Source: JAGIBJ01 sp032119795 (GTDB lineage Bacteria; Actinomycetota; Thermoleophilia; Solirubrobacterales; Solirubrobacteraceae). Taken from it: a DNA stretch of 64,000 nucleotides. The notes below the pieces were generated by a model. The model saw nothing but the letters and a program-made list of their open reading frames with translations, was not told the origin of the DNA and searched no databases. Each line of letters opens with the position of its first letter. Within the stretch, counting starts at the first letter, position 1. This document shows positions 57,440 to 64,000 of the stretch, one piece after another. The stretch is taken from the NCBI GenBank assembly GCA_032119795.1, contig JAUMFO010000091.1, forward strand, positions 14,672-78,671. The letters run 5' to 3'. Made by a program: the position numbers and the translations under genes.

Positions 57440-58900
57440 TCAGTCCCAGCGTTCGTATCGGGCGGTCTCTGTGATCGGGTCGAGCACGGTGTGGAGCCCG
57501 TCGAGTTCGGCGTCTTGGGCGCCGGCGTCGCGGCGCCAGTGGGCCCCTCGAGATTCCTCGCGGTGCAGCGCGCACTTCGCGACCCAACGGGCCATTGGGT
57601 GGTCGCTGGCCGCCAGCAGATGGAGTTCGTCGGAGCGGCGCAGGACGCCGGCGTAGCGCCAGACGGCGTCGCGCGTCGGGCGGTCAGGGATCCTCAGCGG
57701 CTCGGGCGAACCGCTGCGCGGTGGCGGTACCGGTGGCGGTGCCGGCAGATCGACGGCAGCTTGGGCCGCCCGAGCGCCCCAGACAAGGCATTCCGTCAGC
57801 GAGTTTGAGGCCAGACGGTTAGCGCCGTGGAGGCCGGTGCACGACGTCTCACCGATCGCGTGGAGTCCGGGGACGGTCGTGCGTCCGTGGAGATCCACGA
57901 CGACGCCGCCCATCATGTAGTGGGCAGCAGGGCTGACCGGCACCAGGTCGCGGGTCGGCTCGACGCCAGCATCGCGCAGGGCCGAGACGACATTCGGGAA
58001 GCGGGTTGGCTCGACCATGCGCATGTCGAGTGAGACGGAGCTGGCGCCCGTCTGCTCGAGGAGAAGGGTGATGGCGCGCGCGACTTCGTCTCGGGGCGCG
58101 AGTTCTTCGACGAACCGTTCCCCATCGGGCCCGTGCAGGGTCGCACCCTCTCCACGGATGGCCTCGGTCACGAGGAAGCCTTCGCGCCCAGGCACGCCGG
58201 CGAGCGCCGTCGGGTGGAACTGCAGGAACTCAAGGTCGGCGAGCTCGGCGCCGGCTGCGGCTGCCAAGGCCATGCCGATGCCTTGAGAGCCGGGTGGGTT
58301 CGTCGTGCGGCGCCAGAGCGCGGCCGCTCCCCCGGTGGCGAGCACGGTGGCGCGAGCGTAGACGGATTCGCCGTCTTCGAGGATCACGCCGATCGCTCGC
58401 CCGTCGGAGGTCCAGACCTCGGCGGCGCGGCGGCCTTCCAGGACCGCGATACGCGGGTGCTCGGCGACCAGCGCAGAGAGATCACGGACGATGCGCCGGC
58501 CAGTCGCGCTTCCTCCGGCGTGGACGACTCGGCGGTGGCTGTGGCCACCCTCCAAGCCCAGCGACAGGTGGCCGGCGCGGTCGGCGTCGAAGTGGACCCC
58601 TAGCGCCTCAAGTGCTCGAACGTGGTCGGCGGCCTCGTTGACGAGCACCTCGGCGGCGGAGCGGCGGGTCAACCCTCGGCCTGCGATCTCGGTGTCAGCG
58701 AGGTGGGCCTGCGCCGAGTCGTCGAATGAGAGGGCCGCGGCGACGCCACCCTGTGCCCAGTAGCTCGCCGTCTGCGCCAGCGGCGTTGCGGAGACGAGGG
58801 CGACGTCGACGCCGGATGCGGCCGCCTGGAGCGCGCAGTAGAGGCCGGCCGCTCCAGCGCCGACGACCACGATGTCGGCGCGCCTGAACCCGAGGTTCAC
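57440..58900 (-). CDS. nadB: L-aspartate oxidase
   Basis: This 486-residue flavoenzyme oxidises L-aspartate to iminoaspartate, the first step of NAD synthesis. The FAD site is VVGAGAAGLYCALQA near residue 11. The flavin-binding and active-site phrases ASYWAQGGVAAAL, GGHSHRRVVHAGG, QFHPTAL and GETSCTGLHGANRLASNSL are all present. The protein is slightly shorter than the E. coli enzyme. nadA and nadC are not nearby. The GTG start overlaps the stop of the zinc-ribbon gene by four bases. Confidence 0.96.
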   Translation of the reverse strand: MNLGFRRADIVVVGAGAAGLYCALQAAASGVDVALVSATPLAQTASYWAQGGVAAALSFDDSAQAHLADTEIAGRGLTRRSAAEVLVNEAADHVRALEALGVHFDADRAGHLSLGLEGGHSHRRVVHAGGSATGRRIVRDLSALVAEHPRIAVLEGRRAAEVWTSDGRAIGVILEDGESVYARATVLATGGAAALWRRTTNPPGSQGIGMALAAAAGAELADLEFLQFHPTALAGVPGREGFLVTEAIRGEGATLHGPDGERFVEELAPRDEVARAITLLLEQTGASSVSLDMRMVEPTRFPNVVSALRDAGVEPTRDLVPVSPAAHYMMGGVVVDLHGRTTVPGLHAIGETSCTGLHGANRLASNSLTECLVWGARAAQAAVDLPAPPPVPPPRSGSPEPLRIPDRPTRDAVWRYAGVLRRSDELHLLAASDHPMARWVAKCALHREESRGAHWRRDAGAQDAELDGLHTVLDPITETARYERWD

Positions 58901-60309
58901 GAAGTCGGATCGGCCGGGGAGGCGGGAGCTGGCTCGCCGCCGGCTGGCCGAGGCGTGCCGCAGTGGGCGCAGAAGCGATCGCTTGGGCCGACCAAGGCGC
59001 TACAGCTCACGCAGCGGATGGCCCCGAGAGCGGCGACGGCGGCGGCTGAGGCGTGATCGTCGAGGGCATGCTCGATGGCGGCGATCTCGTTGTCGAGATC
59101 GCCGAGCTCGTCGGTGCGGCGGCGCAGCAGGGCGCCGGCGGTGGGATCCCCGAATCGGCGCTGGTCGAGCACGATGGCGCCGAGTTCGAGGAGTCCGGTG
59201 TCGCGGCGAGCGCGCAGCGTCTTCGCGCGGCGGCGCAGCGCCGCTCGCTCCGAGAACGACGGCTTGGCGGACGTCTGTGGCTCGACCACCGGGACCGGTT
59301 GCGGCGCCGGAGTGGGCTCCGGCGCCGGTGCAGCCGCCACGGGATCGGCGGTGGCGGTCGCGGGTTCCGGCGCGTCGCGCTCATCGACCGGGGTCGAGTC
59401 CGGCGACGTGACTCGGCGGCGCAGCGCGGCAAAGCGGCCAGTCAGCGAGAGTCGTTCGCGAGGCGATGCGGGCTCGCTGGGCTCACCGAGATCGGGTGCT
59501 TCGTCGGGTTCGTCCGCGTCCGAGGGGCCGGCCTGCGTCGTTGGCTGCGGCGTGGCGGGCTCGTCGGGCGACGGCGACACGTCGGTTGCCACATCGTGGA
59601 GAACGGTGACCGACGGAAAGACGGACGTCGGAGCCTCTGGCACCTCGACGTCGGGCGATTGGATGGGCTGGACCTCAGGCTCGGCAGCGGAGGGCGGCGT
59701 CTCGCTCGGCTCGTCGGGGAGTGTGAGCGCCTCATGCAGCTCCGCGGACTTGCTCAGGGTCGGTGGCGACAACGTCGGCCCACTGGTCGTTGGCTCGTCC
59801 GTCGCTGGCGGGCGCTGCGTCTCCGGCGGTGAGTCGGTCCAGATCGGGGCCGGAGGTGCAGGCGGAGCTACCGCGTCGTCGCGAACCGGAGGTGGCATAG
59901 GCGCCGGCGGGGCAGGCTCGCGGATCTCCCACACCGGCGCAGGAATGGGAGGAAGCTCGGTGGAGAGGTCGGGCTCCGCGACTCGCTCGGCGGCTATCCC
60001 GGATTCAGTCTCTGGTGCAGCAGGGGACTCTGCGCCGGACGGCGCAGGCACCTCAACGGGGACGCCTGCGGCGGACGCCTCGATTGGCGGAACCTCGGTG
60101 ACGGCCGGGAACTCACCGGTCGGGCGGTCGTCGGCCGGGGTATCGGTCGGCGCGACGGCCGCGAACTCGCCCGTTGGCCGCTCATCGTCGGGGGTGGACG
60201 TCGGCCCAGACGTTCCTCCGGTGGGCGACGCACCCGCATCAACGGGTAGGCCGGCGCGGACCGCGAGCGCCTTGAGTCGCTGTGAGAAGGGGCTGGAGTC
60301 TCGAGCCAT
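58897..60309 (-). CDS. disordered protein with coiled coil and C-terminal zinc ribbon
   Basis: The first 320 residues of this 470-residue protein are Pro/Glu/Ser/Thr-rich and surely disordered, with repeats of the type TPADDRPTGEFPAV. Residues about 345-430 are a charged coiled coil (RAALRRRAKTLRARRDTGLL). The end is a zinc ribbon CVSCSALVGPSDRFCAHCG. It resembles scaffold proteins that recruit partners through the ribbon. It is translationally coupled to nadB, but a role in NAD synthesis is unlikely. Confidence 0.75.
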   Translation of the reverse strand: MARDSSPFSQRLKALAVRAGLPVDAGASPTGGTSGPTSTPDDERPTGEFAAVAPTDTPADDRPTGEFPAVTEVPPIEASAAGVPVEVPAPSGAESPAAPETESGIAAERVAEPDLSTELPPIPAPVWEIREPAPPAPMPPPVRDDAVAPPAPPAPIWTDSPPETQRPPATDEPTTSGPTLSPPTLSKSAELHEALTLPDEPSETPPSAAEPEVQPIQSPDVEVPEAPTSVFPSVTVLHDVATDVSPSPDEPATPQPTTQAGPSDADEPDEAPDLGEPSEPASPRERLSLTGRFAALRRRVTSPDSTPVDERDAPEPATATADPVAAAPAPEPTPAPQPVPVVEPQTSAKPSFSERAALRRRAKTLRARRDTGLLELGAIVLDQRRFGDPTAGALLRRRTDELGDLDNEIAAIEHALDDHASAAAVAALGAIRCVSCSALVGPSDRFCAHCGTPRPAGGEPAPASPADPTS

Positions 60310-60376
60310 GACGGAGGGCGGCGCCAGGCGCCAAGCGGCCAGTCTACCCCTGGGGCTGGCGGCGCGATCCGCTCCT

Positions 60377-61276
60377 TCAGCTCCAGGCCTCCACGAGGCG
60401 CTCGGCCATCACGTCGGAGGACCACGGCTGGGCATGGGCGGCGCCGTCGCCATGCTGGAGATCTGCGTCGACTGCGTCGGCGACGGCCTGGCGCCAGGCC
60501 TCGGCTGAGAAGTCCGAACACGTCGCCCATGGCACGTCGTCGAGCACCTCCGTGTGAACGCCGGTGCGTGTCGCGATGACCGCGGTTCCGCAGGCGACGG
60601 CTTCCACGGCGGCCATACCGAACGTCTCCCAGTCGGCGGGGCAGATCACGACCGAGGCGGCGCTGAGCCACAGCCGCATCCGGTCGCGTGGCTCGTTGCC
60701 GAGTGTCCGCAACGGATGCGGCCCAGCCGCTTGGAGCGCGCGGTCGTACCGCTTGACCGCGCGCAGGGGGTCGTAGGGAAACAGAGCGAAGGCAGCGCCC
60801 GGGTCGAGGCCGAGGGCGACGCGAGCCTCGCGTCGGTCGATCGGCACGAAGGTGTGGAGGTCGACGCCGCAGGGGAGCACGCGCGCACGTGAGGCGTGCG
60901 GCTCCGGCAGCAAACTGCGGGCCCAGGTTGAGGGAACGGCGACGAGGTCGTAGCGGGGGAGGACGGCGAGCGTGGCACGCCGCGATCGCGGCGCGATCAG
61001 GTCGGTGCCGTGCAACGTGACGCCGCGCAGATTGCCGCCAGCGGCCAGCGCGGGCCAGGCGGTGAGGCCGAAGTGCGCGTGGACGACGTCGTAGCCCCGT
61101 CGTCTGGCCAGCCCTGGGATCGCGGTGAGGTAGTGGTGGCCGCCTGGCGAGAACGTCGCGACGTCCACGTCGACGGACCCCAATCGGCGAAGCGCCTCGA
61201 CCTGGTCGACGACGAAGGTGCCGAGCGCGGGGCGCTCAGGTGTCGGCCACATGTTGCTGACGATGAGCGCGCGCAC
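60377..61276 (-). CDS. GT4-type glycosyltransferase
   Basis: This 299-residue protein is a GT-B glycosyltransferase, short for the family. The N-terminal Rossmann half has IVSNMWPTPERPALGTFV and HAHFGLTAWPAL. The C-terminal half has the nucleotide-sugar site CPADWETFGMAAVEAVACGT, with the retaining-family Glu pair. The product could be a glycolipid or cell-wall glycan; the acceptor is unknown. It starts with GTG at 61276 and diverges from the prepilin-like gene. Confidence 0.9.
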   Translation of the reverse strand: MRALIVSNMWPTPERPALGTFVVDQVEALRRLGSVDVDVATFSPGGHHYLTAIPGLARRRGYDVVHAHFGLTAWPALAAGGNLRGVTLHGTDLIAPRSRRATLAVLPRYDLVAVPSTWARSLLPEPHASRARVLPCGVDLHTFVPIDRREARVALGLDPGAAFALFPYDPLRAVKRYDRALQAAGPHPLRTLGNEPRDRMRLWLSAASVVICPADWETFGMAAVEAVACGTAVIATRTGVHTEVLDDVPWATCSDFSAEAWRQAVADAVDADLQHGDGAAHAQPWSSDVMAERLVEAWS

Positions 61277-61436
61277 CGCCGCATCTTAGGAACCGTCGCG
61301 GCGCGGCGTGGCCAGGACGAGCTGCGCGGCCGTCGCGCGAAGGCTGCGCAAAGTTGGAACGAACTGCGCGCCCATGGCACATCTAGGTCGGCAGCGTGAG
61401 GAGCGTCAATCGCATCCCCGTTTCAAGGAGCCCTCG

Positions 61437-61796
61437 ATGCAGGCCGCCGACTCACCCACTCCTCACGAGCGCGCTTGCGCACCAGGGCCACTTGCCCGCC
61501 GCTCGCCCGAGCTGCGCCCGGCGCTCGTACGTCCGCGCCGTCGCTGGCCTGTCCGTCGAGGCGGGCGCCGTCCCGGGGCGGTCGCGCCCCCGTCGGGCCG
61601 CCGGCGGACGCTCCGGGCGCTCGCCAGCGAGGTGGGGCAGGGCACCGTGGAGTACGTCGGTTTGCTGCTGCTCATGGCGACCGTGCTGGCAGCCGTGGTG
61701 GCGGCTGCGGGCAATCTGGGGGGCGATGAGAAGATCGGCAAGAAGGTCGTTACGCAGATCGGGGAGTCGATCGACAAGGCGGGCGGCAGCCGGTAG
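61437..61796 (+). CDS. prepilin-like protein with type IVb cleavage site
   Basis: This 119-residue protein has a long Arg/Pro-rich leader, then a prepilin peptidase-type site VGQGTVEY. Cleavage would fall between Gly67 and Gln68, with Glu at mature position 5. A membrane helix (about 72-93) and a short Lys-rich end follow. This is the layout of Flp/TadE-like pilins, but a 67-residue leader is unusual. AAGGAG precedes ATG 61437. No tad or pil assembly genes are visible in the window. Confidence 0.7.
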   Translation: MQAADSPTPHERACAPGPLARRSPELRPALVRPRRRWPVRRGGRRPGAVAPPSGRRRTLRALASEVGQGTVEYVGLLLLMATVLAAVVAAAGNLGGDEKIGKKVVTQIGESIDKAGGSR

Positions 61797-61870
61797 GGCT
61801 CGCGTCGGGGGCTGCCGCGGTGGCGTCCCCTGGCGAGGGGGTCGCCGGGCGGACCTGCCACGATGGGTCG

Positions 61871-62737
61871 GTGGCGTTCGAACCATCGGCAGATCAGCCC
61901 ATCGGCGTTTTCGACTCGGGTGTTGGCGGGCTCACCGTGCTCCATGAGCTGCTCGTCGACCTTCCCGAAGAGGACTACCTCTATCTGGGCGACACGGCGC
62001 GCTTTCCTTACGGACCTCGCTCCAAGGAGGAACTCGCCGCCCTCACGATCGAAAATGCCGAGGAGCTGCTCGCGCGCGGCGCCAAGCTCTTGGTGATTGC
62101 CTGCAACTCCGCGACGGCCGCCGGGCTCGACGCGCTCCGTGCACATCTCGCAGCCAAAGGGTCGCCCGTGTCGGTGCTCGGCGTGGTGGATCCTGAGGCG
62201 ATCCAGGCCGTGGAGGCGACCCGCAATGGCCGAGTCGGCGTGCTGGCCACTGAGGCCACCGTCTCCAGCGACGCCTATGGCCGGGCGATTCGTCGCATCG
62301 ACGACATGATCGAGTTGACGAGCGTGGCCTGCCCCGAGCTGGCCGGCTTGATCCAGTCCGAATCACCGATTACCGACGAGGTGCTGGGCCTCGTGCGGGC
62401 GTCATGCGCGCCGCTCATCGAGGCCGGCGTTGACACCGTCGTGCTTGGGTGCACGCACTACCCGTTGCTGGAGCCGATGTTTCAGCGTGTCCTGGGGCGC
62501 GATACGCGAATCATCACCAGCGGCGTGGCGATCGTGCGGCGGGTCGAGCACCTGCTGTCGCTGCGGGGGCTGCGCAGCCAGCGATCCGCAGAAGGGCAAT
62601 ACCGGTTCCTCTCGACCGGAGATCCGGCAACCTTCTCGGCGCTCGGTACACGCTTTTTGCAGCTCCCGATTGGCGAGGTGGAGCAGGTCTTGGTCTCAGA
62701 ATCGGCCCCTTCCGGCGCCATCCAAGCGACGGCGTAA
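61871..62737 (+). CDS. murI: glutamate racemase
   Basis: This 288-residue enzyme makes D-glutamate for peptidoglycan. The two catalytic cysteines are Cys78 in IACNSATA and Cys194 in LGCTHYPLLEP. The opening IGVFDSGVGGLTVLHEL and YLGDTARFPYG are diagnostic. GTG 61871 gives the usual N-terminus. A GTG at 61820 would add 17 residues without similarity, and neither has a strong ribosome site. rdgB starts six bases after the stop. Confidence 0.96.
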   Translation: MAFEPSADQPIGVFDSGVGGLTVLHELLVDLPEEDYLYLGDTARFPYGPRSKEELAALTIENAEELLARGAKLLVIACNSATAAGLDALRAHLAAKGSPVSVLGVVDPEAIQAVEATRNGRVGVLATEATVSSDAYGRAIRRIDDMIELTSVACPELAGLIQSESPITDEVLGLVRASCAPLIEAGVDTVVLGCTHYPLLEPMFQRVLGRDTRIITSGVAIVRRVEHLLSLRGLRSQRSAEGQYRFLSTGDPATFSALGTRFLQLPIGEVEQVLVSESAPSGAIQATA

Positions 62738-62743
62738 CCCGAC

Positions 62744-63322
62744 ATGCGCTTCGTACTGGCGACCCGCAACGCCCACAAGGTCCGCGAGCTCGCCGCGCTG
62801 CTGCCCGCGCATCAGCTGGTGGCGCTCCCGGATGACGTGGAACTCCCGCCCGAGGATGCCCCAGACTTCGCCGGCAACGCGCTCGGCAAGGCCCGAGCGG
62901 CAAGTCAGGCCCTCGGTCTCGCGGCGATCGCCGACGATTCCGGGCTCGAGGCCGAGGCTCTCGACGGTGGGCCGGGGGTGCGTTCGGCGCGCTACGCCGG
63001 TGCAGGCGCGACCGACGCCGACAACCTGCGCAAGCTCATCGCCGAGGTACCGGTGGGCTCGCCTCTGGCCTACGTCTGCGCGATCGCGGTCGTGCTCCCA
63101 GACGGCACTGAGACGACGGTCGAGGGGCGGTGCACCGGTGTGATGGCGGCAGCTCCAGAAGGCGATGGAGGCTTCGGCTACGACCCAGTCTTCGTGGCGG
63201 ACGATGACCCGCAGGGCCGGACCATGGCACAGCTCACCGACGCGCAGAAGAGCGCGATCAGCCACCGCGGGCGCGCGGTCCTCGCACTCGGCGAGGTACT
63301 CGCCGCCCTCCCAGGCGCGTAA
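62744..63322 (+). CDS. rdgB: XTP/dITP diphosphatase (RdgB/HAM1)
   Basis: This 192-residue housekeeping enzyme removes non-canonical purine nucleoside triphosphates. It shows LATRNAHKVRELAALLP at the start, DDSGLEAEALDGGPGVRSA for the metal and base pocket, and GGFGYDPVFV plus SHRGRAVLAL at the end. Length is normal. It is co-transcribed with murI, a common arrangement in actinobacteria. Confidence 0.97.
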   Translation: MRFVLATRNAHKVRELAALLPAHQLVALPDDVELPPEDAPDFAGNALGKARAASQALGLAAIADDSGLEAEALDGGPGVRSARYAGAGATDADNLRKLIAEVPVGSPLAYVCAIAVVLPDGTETTVEGRCTGVMAAAPEGDGGFGYDPVFVADDDPQGRTMAQLTDAQKSAISHRGRAVLALGEVLAALPGA

Positions 63323-63492
63323 CAGCGTTTGGATCGTGGGAGGTCGTGGCGACCGCGGCCGACCTGGCGCGGTCGAGCACTGGTGTATTGATCGATCCCC
63401 AAATCGGGGAGTTGTCGCCGGGCTTCTGAGGTTCTTTAGCCCGGAGAATCAGGGTTTCTACGGTCCAGTCCTGTCCAACGGCGGCTAAAGCG

Positions 63493-63536
63493 GGAATCGG
63501 TTCTACCGAGAACCTGACTGGGTTCCACCCGATTCC
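63493..63536 (+). promoter_or_regulatory. dyad abutting a start codon
   Basis: GGAATCGG (63493-63500) and CCGATTCC (63529-63536) are perfect complements. The right arm touches the ATG at 63537. An inner GGTTCT/AGAACC stem (63499-63504 with 63509-63514) overlaps it, so the two stems are alternatives. There is no Shine-Dalgarno, so the structure sits where the ribosome would bind. Confidence 0.5.
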
Positions 63537-64000
63537 ATGACTCAGCAAGCCAGCTTCAACGACCCCTCTGCGGCTCCAGCGCCGGACGACACCGAGAACG
63601 AATGGTCGGTCGAGGATCTCGCCGGCGAGGACGACGTCGCGGACGCGGAAGCCGGCCGTCGGATCCACCCGCTCGCCAGTATCGGCGTCAAGCTCGCCCT
63701 GCTCAACGTCGTAGCGATGATCATCCTGGCGCTCGTCGCGAGCATCGTCTTCACCCGGCGCCTTGAAGCCTCCTACCGCGAAGCCGGAAAGGCCCAACTT
63801 GGCGGCATCGCCGAGACCTGGAAGCAGACGTTCAAACTCGGAGGCCTCGAAAGCGAATCGGAGCGCGTGCAGCGCCGCCTCGACGCAATCCGCGAAAACA
63901 ATCCGACGCTGCACAAGATCAACGTCTCCTGGAAAGGCGAAGACGGAACGTTCCGCTACATCCAGAGCGGTCACGTGCACGACCCCGCAGGCATCAAGCG
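63537..64000 (+). CDS. membrane sensor-like protein, 3' truncated by window end
   Basis: The open frame runs from ATG 63537 to the window edge (154 complete codons). It has an acidic N-terminus (DDTENEWSVEDLAGEDDVAD), a membrane helix at about residues 50-73, and then an external helical segment. That segment (ESERVQRRLDAIRENNPTLH) followed by a strand is typical of the extracytoplasmic domain of a sensor kinase, cyclase or chemoreceptor. The signalling domain would lie beyond the window. A stop codon at 63486 leaves no alternative upstream start. Confidence 0.7.
   Translation, partial: MTQQASFNDPSAAPAPDDTENEWSVEDLAGEDDVADAEAGRRIHPLASIGVKLALLNVVAMIILALVASIVFTRRLEASYREAGKAQLGGIAETWKQTFKLGGLESESERVQRRLDAIRENNPTLHKINVSWKGEDGTFRYIQSGHVHDPAGIK

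Noticed and set aside
63320..63540. tRNA-like fold before the last gene
   Set aside because: There is no TTCGA-type T-arm, acceptor stem or anticodon arm of the right length; only short dyads are seen.

Overview
The window is very GC-rich DNA with frequent GTG and one TTG start codon, dense genes and long antisense open frames. Gene content points to an Actinomycetota chromosome, plausibly class Thermoleophilia (Solirubrobacter/Conexibacter/Patulibacter-like). The pointers are a CysO/Mec/CysM cysteine route, a WS/DGAT acyltransferase, AddAB-type helicase-nucleases, an RpoD-like sigma factor and SCO1. The taxon is an inference. I see no rRNA, tRNA, insertion sequence, prophage or CRISPR array, so this is ordinary core chromosome with some unusual proteins and several uncatalogued repeats.

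Layout. 0-4.2 kb: L,D-transpeptidase, ParA-like ATPase and FHA protein (minus), then a Zn-knuckle protein, an SRPBCC protein and a lipoprotein (plus). 4.1-5 kb: repeat-rich gap between convergent genes. 5-11.3 kb: MecA-N class B PBP (minus), topoisomerase III and a PabB-PabC fusion. 11.4-21 kb: PAS-GGDEF-EAL protein (minus), then an AddB-like/AddA pair. 21-29.2 kb: YihY protein (minus), sigma-70 factor behind two palindromes, and gltBD. 29.6-38 kb: flavin monooxygenase, a Cys-rich unknown, a 1066-residue Pro/Ala/Gln/Lys-rich repeat protein (minus), an ECF sigma/anti-sigma-like fusion and small unknowns. 38-44.8 kb: DUF59 protein, membrane protein plus WS/DGAT acyltransferase (minus), M28 peptidase, ispH, metallophosphoesterase, redox-dead thioredoxin-like protein. 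45-48.2 kb: secreted protein, then an operon of polytopic membrane protein, small membrane protein and SCO1. 48.5-50.3 kb: NarL-type two-component pair. 50.8-54.3 kb: rhodanese-MoeB, CysO, CysM, TatA, Mec and a DUF2007-like protein. 54.3-61.3 kb, all minus: coiled-coil protein, DUF1802 protein, 95-bp tandem repeats, zinc-motif protein, nadB, zinc-ribbon protein and glycosyltransferase. 61.4-64 kb: prepilin-like protein, murI, rdgB and the start of a membrane sensor protein.

How genes work together. gltBD assimilates ammonia. The 50.8-54 kb cluster encodes the thiocarboxylate route to cysteine: MoeB/rhodanese charges CysO with sulfur, CysM uses it, and Mec cleaves the CysO-cysteine product. 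AddB-like and AddA would form the double-strand-break processing complex. The L,D-transpeptidase, PBP and MurI serve peptidoglycan. SCO1 and its membrane partners suggest copper delivery to cytochrome oxidase.

Most notable for follow-up. (1) A dispersed palindromic repeat family of four copies (4260, 4833, 29172, 48433). Its arms differ between copies yet stay complementary around a conserved spacer of 54 nt in three copies. (2) A second, approximately 75-nt hairpin-forming repeat in three copies at 37.5-38.5 kb with compensatory changes. (3) The repeat protein carrying four copies of a motif close to PRTFLGMPLSRK, divergent from the sigma fusion. (4) A CysO with one residue beyond the Gly-Gly terminus.
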